A stretch of DNA of 64,000 nucleotides from an uncultured Prochlorococcus sp. (GTDB taxonomy: Bacteria > Cyanobacteriota > Cyanobacteriia > PCC-6307 > Cyanobiaceae): the NCBI GenBank assembly GCA_902596585.1, contig CACJUL010000003.1, positions 1 through 64,000 of the forward strand. The letters are read 5' to 3'. The notes under the pieces are model-generated. The model made no database searches. It had not been told where the DNA came from and was given only the letters and a program-made list of their open reading frames with translations. Shown in pieces: positions 46,487 to 58,056 of the stretch. The position numbers and the translations under genes are program-made. Position 1 is the first letter of the stretch; each line of letters begins with the position of its first letter.

Positions 46487-47617
46487 TCAATTTTCAAAAA
46501 CTTTATTTTGAAGAACAACTCCTTCATCGCTTAATAAACATCCAGAAATGAGTTCATCCTCTTTATCTAATTTAATTACACCATCTTTTATAAATGGTGT
46601 AATCAAAGATGTTAAGTTCTTAGCATAAAGTGAACTTGCATCGTAAGGGACTGAAGAGGGTAATTCGCCCGCTCCTATAAGTTTTACCCCATCTTTGATA
46701 ATAGTTTCATTTGATTTTGTTCCTTCGCAGTTCCCTCCCTGAGAAACTGCTAAATCAATAACTACTGCTCCGGGCCTCATTTTTTCAATCATGAGGGAGT
46801 CTATTAAAACAGGGGCCTTTTTACCTAAAACTTGCGCAGTACATATAGCAACATCAGCTTCAGATAAATATTTAGTTAAAGTTGCCTTCTGTTTTGAGAG
46901 GAATGCAGGTGTTACAGCTTTTGCATAACCTCCTGCCTCTCCAGGTTTTTCCTCAACTTCAGGAAGTTCTATAAATCTTGCTCCGAGGGACTCTACTTGT
47001 TCTTTAACAGCAGGTCTAATATCAGATACAAATACTATTGCTCCAAGTCTTTTTGCTGTCGCAACTGCCTGTAATCCTGCAACGCCTCCACCAAGAACCA
47101 CTACTTTGGCAGGTTGGACTGTCCCTGCAGCAGTCATAAGCATTGGGAAATATCTATCTAATTCACTTGCAGCCAAAAGAACTGCTTTATATCCAGCAAT
47201 ATTGGCCTGAGAAGAAAGAACATCAGAAGATTGAGCTCTACTAATCCTCGGAAGCAACTCTAGTGATAAAGCTGAAATCCTATTACTATTAATAATCCTT
47301 AGAAGCTCCTTATTACCATATGGGTTAAGAAGACCAAGAAGAACAGCGCCTTTCTTTAACTTAATTAAATTATCCTCTGTTGGAGTTTGAACACAAAATA
47401 TTAAGTCCGCTTCACCCCAAATTTTTTGATCTAAGTTGTTTATTATTGTTCCGCCAGATTCTTTATATGATAAGTCACTAAATCCTGATAATTTTCCTGC
47501 TGAACTTTCAATATAAACATCACATCCAAGGCTTTTTAATTTCTTTACCGCTTCTGGTGTAGCTGAAACTCTCCTTTCACCAGAGCTTGTTTCGGAAGGA
47601 ATAAGTATCTTTGTCAA
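46487..47617 (-). CDS. pntA1: NAD(P) transhydrogenase alpha subunit, soluble part
   Basis: GERRVSATPEAVKKLKSLG; VVLGGGVAGLQAVATAKRLGAIVFVSDIRPAVKEQVESLGARF. Confidence 0.95.
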   Translation of the reverse strand: MTKILIPSETSSGERRVSATPEAVKKLKSLGCDVYIESSAGKLSGFSDLSYKESGGTIINNLDQKIWGEADLIFCVQTPTEDNLIKLKKGAVLLGLLNPYGNKELLRIINSNRISALSLELLPRISRAQSSDVLSSQANIAGYKAVLLAASELDRYFPMLMTAAGTVQPAKVVVLGGGVAGLQAVATAKRLGAIVFVSDIRPAVKEQVESLGARFIELPEVEEKPGEAGGYAKAVTPAFLSKQKATLTKYLSEADVAICTAQVLGKKAPVLIDSLMIEKMRPGAVVIDLAVSQGGNCEGTKSNETIIKDGVKLIGAGELPSSVPYDASSLYAKNLTSLITPFIKDGVIKLDKEDELISGCLLSDEGVVLQNKVFEN

Positions 47618-47744
47618 TTTATTTATTTTTTTAACATACTAAATATAAATTGAAGAAAGTCAAAAGTCTTGGATTTTTGTTAAAAATATATTTTCTTTTC
47701 TTCAAAAAATAGCTATTTAGAATATATGAGTACTAAAAAATCAA

Positions 47745-48323
47745 ATGAGTATAAAAGCAATCGAATGTCCTGATGGAGTATGCCACAGCCATCATGGTGG
47801 TCATGCTGTTCCAAGGCAAGCTATGCAGAAAAATCTAGAAAAGCATGGTAAGGACTGGTGCGAGAAATTAGCAGAGAGAATTTATGAAATGTCAGTTGAT
47901 ACTTATTCACAAACAGTCATGCCAAGTCTCCACTCGGCAGGTTGGCAAAGAAGACATTTAGATTGGGAATTTAAGCTTGCAGAAAATGATTCTGAACCTG
48001 ATGAAGCTCTTGTTGAAGGAATTATCAATGCAACAGAAAGCTTTCTAAGGAGTAGTGAGGTGCATCGATTATTTATTCAGGAATTAGTTCAGGGGACATT
48101 TGAGGAAGCAAATGACAAAAAAATAATTTCTAAGGCAATAAAATCAATTATTGAAGAGGAAATTGTTAGTTCACTAAGAGAAAAGAAAGAAACTCTTTTA
48201 AAGAAAATTTCTGCAAAATTAATAGCAGAAGAAAAAGTTAGCGAAGAACTTGCAATAAATTCGGCTAAAGAGGGTTTTGAAGAAGTTGAAAGGCTACTTG
48301 CAAATCACAGCGAGGCAGTTTAA
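47745..48323 (+). CDS. Conserved cyanobacterial hypothetical protein
   Basis: 192 aa ORF with CPDGVCHSHHGGHA N-terminus. Confidence 0.65.
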   Translation: MSIKAIECPDGVCHSHHGGHAVPRQAMQKNLEKHGKDWCEKLAERIYEMSVDTYSQTVMPSLHSAGWQRRHLDWEFKLAENDSEPDEALVEGIINATESFLRSSEVHRLFIQELVQGTFEEANDKKIISKAIKSIIEEEIVSSLREKKETLLKKISAKLIAEEKVSEELAINSAKEGFEEVERLLANHSEAV

Positions 48324-48478
48324 CCATATTCCTTTATATTTTCTTTATATTTAAGGCGAAAATTGATTCAAATATAAATTAAAGATTAAATTATTGTTTG
48401 GAAGTACAAAGTTGTAACTAATTAGACAATAGAACTGTTGTTTGATGTGTTTATCTATATACAACTTTTTAAGTTTCA

Positions 48479-48703
48479 ATGGAAAATTTCATTAGAAAAA
48501 GAATTGATATTGCGACCTGTTGGGCTACCAACAGAATATCTGTTATGGATACTCTAGAAAGATATGAAGACAGCTATGCAATAGCAGAAGAATTTAGAGA
48601 GTGGATATTGCATATCGGAGAAAAGAATGAAAATTTAAGAGATTCTGTTTTAAACTTTCCTAAGGAACTAAAAGAATTATTAGAGCAAGAAGTCAACGAT
48701 TAA
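48479..48703 (+). CDS. Small hypothetical protein
   Basis: 74 aa ORF. Confidence 0.45.
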   Translation: MENFIRKRIDIATCWATNRISVMDTLERYEDSYAIAEEFREWILHIGEKNENLRDSVLNFPKELKELLEQEVND

Positions 48704-48782
48704 TTAATAAATTCATTACTTGAAACCCGCCCTTCATTAGTTGAGTTTATTTATTATTATTAAGAGTGAATTTAGCAAATAA

Positions 48783-50159
48783 ATGGAAAATAAAGAGACA
48801 AATTCAAATGTAGAAAATGTCGTAATAATTGGCTCGGGGCCTGCAGGTTACACTGCTGCAATATATGCTGCACGAGCAAATCTTCAACCATTACTTGTAA
48901 CAGGATTTAATTCTGGTGGAATTCCAGGTGGTCAATTAATGACTACAACATTTGTTGAAAATTATCCAGGTTTCCCAGATGGAGTACTGGGTCCTGAATT
49001 GATGGATCTAATGAAGGCTCAAGCAGAAAGATGGGGCACTAATTTATACGAAAGTGATGTAGTCTCAATTAATACCGATTCACATCCCTTTGAATTAAAA
49101 ACTTTAGAAGGAACTATAAAATCTAACTCAATTATTATTGCAACTGGAGCGAGTGCAAATAGATTAGGCGTGATAAATGAAGATAAATTCTGGAGTAAAG
49201 GAATAAGTGCTTGTGCAATATGTGATGGAGCCACCCCGCAATTTAGAGATGAAGAATTAGCTGTTATTGGAGGGGGCGATTCTGCATGTGAAGAAGCAGC
49301 ATATCTCACAAAGTATGGAAGCAAAGTGCATTTAATTGTTAGATCAGATAAATTAAGGGCTAGCGCAGCAATGGTTGATAGAGTAAAAGCTAATCCAAAA
49401 ATAGAAATTCATTGGAACACAAAAGTTGATAAAGCGAATGGTTCTGAATGGCTTGAGAGAATAGAAACTATTCACTCTCAAGAAGGTAAAGGGGAAATCA
49501 ATATAAAAGGTCTTTTTTATGCTATAGGGCACACACCTAATACGAAGTTCTTAGGCAACAAAATTGATTTAGATGATAAAGGCTATATTGCTTGCAAATC
49601 AGGAAGGCCAGAAACATCTATTGAAGGCATCTTTGCAGCAGGTGATGTTGTAGATTCTGAGTGGAGACAAGGAGTTACTGCTGCAGGAACTGGATGCATG
49701 GCAGCATTAGCTACTGAAAGATGGTTAGCCGAGAAAAATTTAGCAAAAACTGTAGTCAGAGAAAATCCCGAACCAGAAAAAAAACTTAATTCATCAGATT
49801 TTAATGAAGAAGAAGTTAATGAAGATACATTCGATTCAAACTCTGAATGGCAAAAAGGCAGTTATGCATTAAGGAAACTTTATCACGAGAGTAAAAAACC
49901 TATCTTAGTAATATTTAGTTCCCCAAGCTGCGGCCCATGTCATGTCTTGAAACCTCAGTTAAAAAGGGTAATTAAAGAACTTGATGGTGCAGTGCTGGGC
50001 ATTGAAATAGATATTGATAAAGATCAAGAGATTGCAAAACAAGCTGGTATTAATGGTACGCCAACTGTTCAACTTTTTAAAGAAAAACTATTAAAGAAAC
50101 AATGGCAGGGTGTTAAACAAAGAAGTGAATTTAAAGACGCGATAAAAAATATTATCTAA
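48783..50159 (+). CDS. trxB: Thioredoxin-disulfide reductase with C-terminal thioredoxin domain (NTRC-type fusion)
   Basis: IIGSGPAGYTAAIYAARANL; CAICDGA; C-terminal SSPSCGPCHVLKPQL. Confidence 0.92.
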   Translation: MENKETNSNVENVVIIGSGPAGYTAAIYAARANLQPLLVTGFNSGGIPGGQLMTTTFVENYPGFPDGVLGPELMDLMKAQAERWGTNLYESDVVSINTDSHPFELKTLEGTIKSNSIIIATGASANRLGVINEDKFWSKGISACAICDGATPQFRDEELAVIGGGDSACEEAAYLTKYGSKVHLIVRSDKLRASAAMVDRVKANPKIEIHWNTKVDKANGSEWLERIETIHSQEGKGEINIKGLFYAIGHTPNTKFLGNKIDLDDKGYIACKSGRPETSIEGIFAAGDVVDSEWRQGVTAAGTGCMAALATERWLAEKNLAKTVVRENPEPEKKLNSSDFNEEEVNEDTFDSNSEWQKGSYALRKLYHESKKPILVIFSSPSCGPCHVLKPQLKRVIKELDGAVLGIEIDIDKDQEIAKQAGINGTPTVQLFKEKLLKKQWQGVKQRSEFKDAIKNII

Positions 50160-50174
50160 ACTAATTGTAATTGT

Positions 50175-50441
50175 TTACTTATTATTCCTCTTAGGATTAT
50201 TTTTATTAGTTGTAGGTTTGCCTCCACCTGAATTTCTCTCTCGATAAGTAATCCTCCCTCTAGAAAGATCATATGGGCTTATCTCTACTAACACCTTGTC
50301 ACCAGCTAGCAATTTAATTCTAAATTTCGTAAGCTTACCAGCAGCTCTGCATAAACATTGATGTCCTTCAGGTTGTTCTAAGGTAACCAAATAAAATCCA
50401 TTCCCCTGCTCTTTTTCTATTACACCTGAAGTTTCAATCAT
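50175..50441 (-). CDS. infA: Translation initiation factor IF-1
   Basis: MIETSGVIEKEQGNGFYLVTLEQPEGHQCLCRAAGKLTKFRIKLLAGDKVLVEISPYDLSRGRITYRER. Confidence 0.92.
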   Translation of the reverse strand: MIETSGVIEKEQGNGFYLVTLEQPEGHQCLCRAAGKLTKFRIKLLAGDKVLVEISPYDLSRGRITYRERNSGGGKPTTNKNNPKRNNK

Positions 50442-50533
50442 TAAATAATTTTTTTTCTAAAATTATATTATCAGAAAAAGATTGGCCAAAATTAATTTAA
50501 GAAAAATTAAACGCCTAAAATTTAAAATTTATT

Positions 50534-50746
50534 TTAAATTGAAAATTTAATTTCATTAATTATTTGAAGTTGACCATAGTAAAAATTGGCCTTCGCAATT
50601 TTTTCAGAATCTTCTAATTGATCAAAAAAAACAAATCCAAGGCTTTCCCATAATGAAGATCCGCAAACATTATTTAATTCATTTTTTGCCTCTTTTGCGA
50701 AATTATCAAGTTTTCGTTCAAGATTTTTGGACTTAGAAAGAGACAT
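50534..50746 (-). CDS. Small hypothetical protein
   Basis: 70 aa ORF. Confidence 0.45.
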   Translation of the reverse strand: MSLSKSKNLERKLDNFAKEAKNELNNVCGSSLWESLGFVFFDQLEDSEKIAKANFYYGQLQIINEIKFSI

Positions 50747-50801
50747 AAATCAAACAAATTAATTTAGTACAAATATACTATATAAGTTTAAAATTGCAAT
50801 A

Positions 50802-51764
50802 TTAAAAAGGCAATCTCTTTTTTTCTTCAATATTTAGATCAGCTTCCATCTCCCTTAATCTCTTAAGTATTTGTTGGTAGTACTCTTTTATATAACTCTC
50901 TAAAGAAGTCATATCTTCTTTTTTTAGATCCAATATTTCATAGGTTTTGCTCATATCAGCATCTAATGACTCTCCACTACTTGTTACTTCAGCAAAAGCC
51001 AATCTTTCAGCAACGTTTAAAGAATCTTGAAAGAAAGAAACTGCTTTCTGAGTGACATTAATCAGAAATGGGGAAACTCTAAAAATTTTAGCCTTCTTTT
51101 CGCTAAATTTTTCACATAAGGATATGACTTCGTTTGAATCCCATGCTTTAGGGCCAACCAATGGCAATGTTGTTCTATGGGTTTTTGGATTATTAACTGC
51201 TGAGACAATAACTTTTGCCATGTCTTGAGTATTCATGTAGGCAATTTTAGTTGGAGTTCCACTCATCCATACTGCTTGACTATCTAATATTGGGATAGCA
51301 AATTGACCAATAACTCCTTGCATAAAAGCTGCACATTTGAAAATTGTATATTCTAGATCAGACTTCTCAAGTAGTTTTTCGGTACAAAACTTAATGTCCA
51401 TTAATGGGACATTTCTAAACTTCTCTGTATGTAGTATTGAGAGGAATATTACCCTTTTTACCTTTAAAGATTCACAAGCATTAAATAAGTTGAGTTTTCC
51501 ATCCCAATCTATTTCATAAATACTTTTAGGATCATCTGGCTTGCTGGTCGCCGCATCAATAACAACTTCAATATCTTGCAATGAATATTCAATATCAGAT
51601 GAATTTAATAAATTACCTTTCGTCAGCTCACAACCCCATTCTTGTAGAAAAGAAGCCTTCCTTGGGTTTCTAACAAAGCATCTTACGTCATGTCCATCTT
51701 CTATAGCCTGCTTTGCTATTTGCCTTCCAAGTGTCCCTGTTGCTCCTACTAAAAGAATCTTCAT
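50802..51764 (-). CDS. ycf39: Ycf39/NmrA-type SDR protein (photosystem II assembly)
   Basis: MKILLVGATGTLGRQIAKQAIEDGHDVRCFVRNPRKASFLQEWGCELTKGNL. Confidence 0.9.
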   Translation of the reverse strand: MKILLVGATGTLGRQIAKQAIEDGHDVRCFVRNPRKASFLQEWGCELTKGNLLNSSDIEYSLQDIEVVIDAATSKPDDPKSIYEIDWDGKLNLFNACESLKVKRVIFLSILHTEKFRNVPLMDIKFCTEKLLEKSDLEYTIFKCAAFMQGVIGQFAIPILDSQAVWMSGTPTKIAYMNTQDMAKVIVSAVNNPKTHRTTLPLVGPKAWDSNEVISLCEKFSEKKAKIFRVSPFLINVTQKAVSFFQDSLNVAERLAFAEVTSSGESLDADMSKTYEILDLKKEDMTSLESYIKEYYQQILKRLREMEADLNIEEKKRLPF

Positions 51765-51821
51765 ATTTAAGATTTACTTAACTTGTAGACCATAACTCAA
51801 TTTGTTATCTAATCGTGAGAA

Positions 51822-51920
51822 TCAATCTCCCTGAAACTTTAATAATAATGCACCACCAACTAAACCTATTGGAATCAGGATCCAAAAAACAGCCGCAATA
51901 CTAAAAATTTCTTTAGCCAT
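51822..51920 (-). CDS. petM: Cytochrome b6f subunit PetM
   Basis: [32 protein letters not shown] (32 aa, below the ORF-track cutoff). Confidence 0.9.
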
Positions 51921-52014
51921 AGTAAAAATAAATGATTACTATAATTTACATTCAATATACATTTATTTGTTAAAAAAGTAGATAATGCAAATATCTTGAA
52001 AATTTTTTTTATAA

Positions 52015-52956
52015 ATGAATGATAATTTAAAAAAAGAAAATATTAACTTCCCTAATTACTGGAATTGGAATGGTTTTAAAATTTGTTGGAGTGTAATTGG
52101 CGAAGATAATGAAATTCCAATTATCTTTCTCCACGGATTTGGCGCTAGTCGAAAACATTGGAGAAGTAATTTGGAATATTTTGCAAAAAGGAATTGTGCC
52201 TCGTATTCTTTGGATTTGATAGGATTTGGCGATTCAGATCAACCTGGAATAAAACAAATTGAAAAACTAAACAATGAGATCTGGTGCAGTCAAGTAAAGG
52301 ACTTTATTGACCAGGTGATAAGACCAAAAAATTCTGAGAAAGTTGTTCTTATAGGCAATTCCCTTGGATCATTGGTCGCTTTGACTTGCGCTGTTTCATT
52401 AGAGCCCCAGATTGCAACAGTTATTGCGTCGCCCTTGCCAGATCAAATTCATAAAGTAAAAAAGAAAATAACAAACAAAACATTATTTAAAAAAATTAAA
52501 GATATATTTACAAAAATATTTTTTATATTTTTTCCTTTGGAGATTATTTTATTTTTAATAACCAAGTTAGGGGTTATAAAAGTTGGTCTAAATTCTGCCT
52601 ATTTTAAAAAAGATAAAATAGATAAAGAACTAGTAGATTTAGTAACAAAACCAGTGCTAAAAAAAACCTCAGCTAGATCACTAAGAGCAATGTGTATTGG
52701 AATGGCTACAAGAGATGAAAATTTACAAGCCTCTTATCTTTTACGTAAACTAAATTCCTCAAAAAAAGTTCCTTTTTTATTAATTTGGGGTGATAAAGAT
52801 AATTTCATACCTTTATTTCTTGGTAAAAAGATTGCAAATTTCTACAGATGGGTAAAATTAAAAATAGTATCCAATTCAGGACATTGTGTACATGATGAAG
52901 ATCCTTCTGTTTTCAACAGAATCTCTTATGAATGGATTAGAGATTTAAAAACCTAA
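52015..52956 (+). CDS. Alpha/beta-fold hydrolase
   Basis: IIFLHGFGASRKHWRSN; LIGNSLGSLVAL; SNSGHCVHDEDP. Confidence 0.85.
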   Translation: MNDNLKKENINFPNYWNWNGFKICWSVIGEDNEIPIIFLHGFGASRKHWRSNLEYFAKRNCASYSLDLIGFGDSDQPGIKQIEKLNNEIWCSQVKDFIDQVIRPKNSEKVVLIGNSLGSLVALTCAVSLEPQIATVIASPLPDQIHKVKKKITNKTLFKKIKDIFTKIFFIFFPLEIILFLITKLGVIKVGLNSAYFKKDKIDKELVDLVTKPVLKKTSARSLRAMCIGMATRDENLQASYLLRKLNSSKKVPFLLIWGDKDNFIPLFLGKKIANFYRWVKLKIVSNSGHCVHDEDPSVFNRISYEWIRDLKT

Positions 52957-52963
52957 TTAAAAT

Positions 52964-53488
52964 ATGAAACATACATTATCAGTTCTTGTAGAAGACGAAT
53001 CTGGAGCTTTGAGTCGAATCTCAGGTCTTTTTGCAAGAAGGGGATTTAATATAGACAGCCTCGCAGTGGGGCCTGCAGAATCCAAGGGGATTTCAAGGTT
53101 AACAATGGTTGTAGAAGGTGACGATGAAACTCTTCAACAAATGACTAAACAACTAAATAAGTTATTTAATGTTCTAGGAGTTGTGGATTTTACTAATCTC
53201 GCAGCTGTTGAGAGGGAATTAATGTTACTAAAAGTTTCATCAAAAGAAGATACCAGAAGTAATATCTTAGATATAGTTCAGATATTCCGTGCAAAAGTCG
53301 TTGACGTCTCTGATATAGCCTTAACGCTTGAAGTGGTTGGAGATCCTGGAAAGTTAGTTGCTCTAGAAAAATTACTTGAACCTTACGGCATTCTTGAAAT
53401 AGCAAGAACTGGTAAGGTAGCTCTAAAACGTTCTTCAGGAGTTAATACAGAAATGTTGAAAATCAACAAATATTCTTTAGAAATCTAA
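52964..53488 (+). CDS. ilvN: Acetolactate synthase small subunit
   Basis: [39 protein letters not shown]. Confidence 0.95.
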   Translation: MKHTLSVLVEDESGALSRISGLFARRGFNIDSLAVGPAESKGISRLTMVVEGDDETLQQMTKQLNKLFNVLGVVDFTNLAAVERELMLLKVSSKEDTRSNILDIVQIFRAKVVDVSDIALTLEVVGDPGKLVALEKLLEPYGILEIARTGKVALKRSSGVNTEMLKINKYSLEI

Positions 53489-54108
53489 TTAGATATTCTA
53501 ACCTGCTTGATATAATCTTCTTTACTAATTTTTTCTAGTACATCAAGTCCTTCTATAATTTTCCCAAAAATCGAATACCTTCCGTCTAGTTCTGGAATTT
53601 TATTAGTTACAAAAAAAAATTCAGTAGATGAAGAGTTGTTTTTACCACTCTTAACCATAGCAATTGTCCCTTTCTCAAAATTATAAATTAAATCTTCAGT
53701 TTCACTAGAATTTTTTATCTGATAATTATATCTTGGCTTTATTTCTTCTTTAAATTTAATCTCTAAAGGTATTAGAGGGACTGTTTTTTTCAAATTTTGA
53801 TTTCTTTCGGTATAAAATTGAGTGTCTGGATTAACGCCTCCATGTATTAACTTGTTTTGAGGATAATTTATTATCTTATAAAACTTTTGATTTACATAAA
53901 TATCATTATTTATATTCTCTAAAAAGTTTGATACTGTAACTGGATTGTCTTTACCAAACAATTTAACTTTAAAATTTCCTCTTGAAGTTTCAAAAGAAAC
54001 TACTTTATTGTTTCGTATACAACTAAATTTGAGTTTTTGGCAATAATAATTTGGATCGATACTTTTATTGAAACTACAAGCAGGCACCAAAAATATTAAA
54101 GAGATCAA
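53485..54108 (-). CDS. Cyclophilin-type peptidyl-prolyl cis-trans isomerase
   Basis: [55 protein letters not shown]. Confidence 0.85.
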   Translation of the reverse strand: MISLIFLVPACSFNKSIDPNYYCQKLKFSCIRNNKVVSFETSRGNFKVKLFGKDNPVTVSNFLENINNDIYVNQKFYKIINYPQNKLIHGGVNPDTQFYTERNQNLKKTVPLIPLEIKFKEEIKPRYNYQIKNSSETEDLIYNFEKGTIAMVKSGKNNSSSTEFFFVTNKIPELDGRYSIFGKIIEGLDVLEKISKEDYIKQVRISN

Positions 54109-54137
54109 ATATGTAACTCTTAAAAGATTTTTTTTCT

Positions 54138-54695
54138 TTATTTTAAACCCTCCAAATTAACATCTAAAAATTTAGCTAACCGCGCTCCCTCTTCTTCTAC
54201 TTGAAGAAGTGGTTTAAGTTCGCCTGCTCCTGTAAGAGGAAGGGGTTTTTTTCTACCTTTAAGTACCAAAGCAATCCTTCTCCTAGGATTAAATCCCTCG
54301 CTTATATCTAATTTAACTGATTTAATTTCATCGAATTTTAATTTAACTTCAATATCCTTAAATAAACCTTTTCTTTTTATCTCTACAGATTTAGTTGATT
54401 TATCGAACAAATTACTTCCTGAACCAAAATTTATATAGACCAAATACCATAAATAAAAATTTAATAAATTAGCTATTACACCATAAGCTCCCATTATTAT
54501 TCCTTGAGGTATGAACAATAAAGTTGAAGGATTCCCTAAGGGTAATAAATCCCTTCCCGTGTAGCTTGATAAAGAAGCCAAGAGAAAACCAATTCCCCCA
54601 ATTGTAAGCATCCCACCAATAATGTAATTCGAAATCTTTCTTGATCCCCCAATTTTTTGTTCGATTTTATCGAAAGTAGAAAGGTCAGAATTCAT
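54138..54695 (-). CDS. ycf4: Photosystem I assembly protein Ycf4
   Basis: GSRKISNYIIGGMLTIGGIGFLLASLSSYTGRDLLPLGNPSTLLFIPQGIIMGAYG. Confidence 0.93.
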   Translation of the reverse strand: MNSDLSTFDKIEQKIGGSRKISNYIIGGMLTIGGIGFLLASLSSYTGRDLLPLGNPSTLLFIPQGIIMGAYGVIANLLNFYLWYLVYINFGSGSNLFDKSTKSVEIKRKGLFKDIEVKLKFDEIKSVKLDISEGFNPRRRIALVLKGRKKPLPLTGAGELKPLLQVEEEGARLAKFLDVNLEGLK

Positions 54696-54877
54696 TTTTA
54701 TCTTTTTTTAGAGCTTAGTTCAGATAATTTAACAAACTAAGGGAGTATTCTTACCTATTTTTTAATAAAAAAGTCAGGAAAGCTTTACAAGGCATTTCAG
54801 ATATACAAAAATTTCCCCACATTACTCTCAATCTTTGTTACAGTCACTGCGTATCCCGAAGCTAAAAACGATTTCTC

Positions 54878-55954
54878 ATGACGATCGCAGTTGGTAGCGC
54901 CCCACAAAGAGGATGGTTTGATGTCCTTGATGATTGGTTGAAGCGCGACCGCTTTGTATTTATTGGTTGGTCCGGACTACTTCTACTTCCTTGTGCATAT
55001 CTTGCTATTGGAGGTTGGTTTGTCGGAACAACATTTGTTACCTCTTGGTACACACATGGAGTTGCAAGCTCATACCTTGAAGGTTGTAACTTTTTAACAG
55101 CAGCTGTAAGTACCCCTGGTGATGCCATGGGACACAGTCTTCTATTTTTATGGGGTCCTGAGGCCCAAGGTAGTTTCGTTAGATGGCTACAACTTGGTGG
55201 TCTTTGGAACTTTGTTGCATTACATGGAGTATTTGGCCTAATTGGTTTTATGCTTCGTCAGTTTGAAATTGCTGGCCTTGTTGGGATTAGACCATACAAT
55301 GCTTTAGCTTTCTCAGCAGTTATTGCAGTTTTCACAAGTATCTTCCTTATTTACCCTTTAGGACAGCATAGTTGGTTCTTCGCACCTTCATTTGGTGTCG
55401 CAGCAATCTTCCGCTACATACTTTTCATTCAAGGTTTTCACAACATTACCTTAAATCCTTTCCACATGATGGGTGTTGCTGGAATTCTTGGTGGTGCTTT
55501 ACTTTGCGCTATCCATGGAGCTACAGTTCAAAACACTTTATATGAAGATACAAGTATCTACACAGATGGTAAGGTTCAAAGTTCAACATTTAGAGCTTTC
55601 GACCCAACACAAGAAGAAGAAACCTATTCAATGATTACAGCGAATAGATTCTGGAGTCAAATCTTCGGTATCGCTTTCTCTAACAAGCGTTTCTTACACT
55701 TTTTGATGCTATTTGTACCTGTAATGGGTATGTGGACATCTTCAATTGGTATTGTCGGATTAGCATTGAATTTAAGAGCTTATGATTTTGTAAGCCAAGA
55801 AATCCGTGCAGCAGAAGATCCAGAATTTGAAACTTTCTATACAAAAAATATACTTTTGAACGAAGGTATGCGAGCATGGATGTCTTCTGTGGATCAACCA
55901 CACGAAAACTTTGTATTCCCTGAGGAGGTTCTTCCACGTGGAAACGCCCTTTAA
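54878..55954 (+). CDS. psbD: Photosystem II D2 protein
   Basis: [43 protein letters not shown]... Confidence 0.99.
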   Translation: MTIAVGSAPQRGWFDVLDDWLKRDRFVFIGWSGLLLLPCAYLAIGGWFVGTTFVTSWYTHGVASSYLEGCNFLTAAVSTPGDAMGHSLLFLWGPEAQGSFVRWLQLGGLWNFVALHGVFGLIGFMLRQFEIAGLVGIRPYNALAFSAVIAVFTSIFLIYPLGQHSWFFAPSFGVAAIFRYILFIQGFHNITLNPFHMMGVAGILGGALLCAIHGATVQNTLYEDTSIYTDGKVQSSTFRAFDPTQEEETYSMITANRFWSQIFGIAFSNKRFLHFLMLFVPVMGMWTSSIGIVGLALNLRAYDFVSQEIRAAEDPEFETFYTKNILLNEGMRAWMSSVDQPHENFVFPEEVLPRGNAL

Positions 55955-57320
55955 TAACTTATTAAGAGCTCCAAACCAAAGTATTGAGGAAACTGGCTAT
56001 GCCTGGTATGTAGGCAATGCTAGATTAATCAATTTATCTGGACGTTTATTAGGAGCTCACATTGCTCACTCTGGACTTATTGTCTTTTGGGCGGGAGCAA
56101 TGATGCTCTTCGAGGTTAATCATTTTACTTTTGATAAACCAATGTGGGAGCAAGGTCTAATCTGTATGCCACACGTTGCTATGTTTGGTTACGGAATAGG
56201 TCCTGGTGGTGAAGTTACTGATATCATGCCTTTCTTCCAGGCAGGTGTGGTTCATTTAATAGCTTCAGCTGTTCTTGGTTTTGGTGGTATTTACCATTCA
56301 TTAGCAGGTCCAGAAAAACTTGAAGAAGATTTTCCATTTTTCTCCACAGATTGGAGAGACAAAAATCAAATGACCAATATTCTTGGATATCATTTGATTG
56401 TTCTAGGTGTAGGTGCTCTAGCATGGTCAGTAAACTGGTGTTTTATTGGCGGTGCATATGATACATGGGCACCTGGTGGTGGTGAAGTTAGACTTGTAAA
56501 TCCAACGTTAGATCCAAGAGTTATTCTTGGTTATCTATTTAGATCTCCTTGGGGAGGAGCTGGTTCAATAATCGGTGTTAACTCCATTGAAGATATTGTT
56601 GGTGGACATGTTTACGTGGGTATTACTGCAATTATTGGAGGAATATTCCATATCTTTACTAAACCCTTTGGATGGGCAAGAAGAGCATTCATCTGGAATG
56701 GTGAAGGACTATTAAGTTATGCTCTTGGTGGAATATGTGTTGCAAGTTTTATTGCTTCAACATTCATCTGGTTTAACAACACTGCTTACCCTTCTGAGTT
56801 TTATGGTCCAACAAACGCTGAAGCTTCACAGGCACAAAGCTTTACTTTCCTTGTGAGAGACCAAAGAATTGGAGCTAACGTAGGTTCAACAATGGGACCA
56901 ACTGGTTTAGGTAAGTATCTCATGAGATCTCCTACTGGTGAAATTATATTTGGTGGTGAAACAATGAGATTTTGGGATTTCAGAGGTCCATGGTTAGAGC
57001 CTTTAAGAGGACCTAACGGATTGAGCCTTGAAAAAATCCAGAATGATATTCAGCCTTGGCAGGTAAGAAGAGCTGCTGAATATATGACTCATGCTCCTAA
57101 CGCTTCTATCAACTCCGTTGGTGGAATCATTACAGAGCCTAATGCTGTTAACTTCGTTAACTTAAGACAGTGGTTAGCTGCAGCTCAATTCTTCCTAGGA
57201 TGGTTTACATTTATTGGTCATCTTTGGCATGCTGGTCGTGCTAGAGCAGCCGCTGCTGGTTTCGAAAAAGGAATCGACAGAAAGAGTGAACCAGCTCTAG
57301 AAATGCCTGATTTAGATTAA
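55938..57320 (+). CDS. psbC: Photosystem II CP43
   Basis: GTG start [47 protein letters not shown]; overlaps psbD by 17 bp. Confidence 0.98.
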   Translation: METPFNNLLRAPNQSIEETGYAWYVGNARLINLSGRLLGAHIAHSGLIVFWAGAMMLFEVNHFTFDKPMWEQGLICMPHVAMFGYGIGPGGEVTDIMPFFQAGVVHLIASAVLGFGGIYHSLAGPEKLEEDFPFFSTDWRDKNQMTNILGYHLIVLGVGALAWSVNWCFIGGAYDTWAPGGGEVRLVNPTLDPRVILGYLFRSPWGGAGSIIGVNSIEDIVGGHVYVGITAIIGGIFHIFTKPFGWARRAFIWNGEGLLSYALGGICVASFIASTFIWFNNTAYPSEFYGPTNAEASQAQSFTFLVRDQRIGANVGSTMGPTGLGKYLMRSPTGEIIFGGETMRFWDFRGPWLEPLRGPNGLSLEKIQNDIQPWQVRRAAEYMTHAPNASINSVGGIITEPNAVNFVNLRQWLAAAQFFLGWFTFIGHLWHAGRARAAAAGFEKGIDRKSEPALEMPDLD

Positions 57321-57334
57321 ATTCTATCTCAACT

Positions 57335-57367
57335 AAAAAGCCCTATCTTTTGATAGGGTTTTTTTTT
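57335..57367 (+). terminator. Terminator after psbDC
   Basis: AAAAAGCCCTATCttttGATAGGGTTTTTTTTT. Confidence 0.85.
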
Positions 57368-57378
57368 GCTCGATTTTA

Positions 57379-57990
57379 TTATCTGTATAAATTTTCTCTG
57401 AGCCATGGCAGGCTTAAACCCATTACATTACTGAAACAACCCTCTATTTTTTCTATATATTTACCACCTATACCTTCCAAGGCGAATCCCCCGGCGCAGT
57501 ATAAAGGTTCATTTGTATCTACATAACTCTTGATTTCCCAATCTCCCAACTTAGAAAAATAAACTTTTGAACTTACTGTTTTTTTTATTATTTCAGTGAT
57601 TTTAAAATTTTTGGAAGTTGAATCAAAATTCCCAATTATTAGAGTATGACCAGTATGTAAAAATCCAAATTCTCCAGACATTTTTTTCCATCTAATAAAT
57701 GCCTCCTCTTTATTAGATGGTTTTCCATAAGCTTCTCCTTTAAATTCAAAAATTGAATCGCACCCAAGTATTTCCAATGGACCATAATTAAATTCTTCGG
57801 GCAATGATAAGTTTTGAATATTTTCAGATAAATTATTAGCCTTTTGAAAAGATAATTCCAAAGCTAAATTAAATATATTCTTTTCTTGAATAGTAGTTTC
57901 ATCAAAGTCACTTGATTTTTGGATAAATTCAATTTGACAATTTTCTAGTAATTTCTTTCTAGATTGAGAAGCAGAGGCTAGAATTAACAC
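57379..57990 (-). CDS. maf: Maf-like nucleotide pyrophosphatase
   Basis: [54 protein letters not shown]. Confidence 0.92.
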   Translation of the reverse strand: MLILASASQSRKKLLENCQIEFIQKSSDFDETTIQEKNIFNLALELSFQKANNLSENIQNLSLPEEFNYGPLEILGCDSIFEFKGEAYGKPSNKEEAFIRWKKMSGEFGFLHTGHTLIIGNFDSTSKNFKITEIIKKTVSSKVYFSKLGDWEIKSYVDTNEPLYCAGGFALEGIGGKYIEKIEGCFSNVMGLSLPWLRENLYR

Positions 57991-58056
57991 AAATTTTTTT
58001 CCAAATTATAATTCAAATTACTAATTAATAAATTTCAAAATTAATATAAATTACTA

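Noticed and set aside
48783-50159. TrxB-Trx fusion as a novelty
   Set aside because: NTRC-type fusions are known in cyanobacteria; ordinary.
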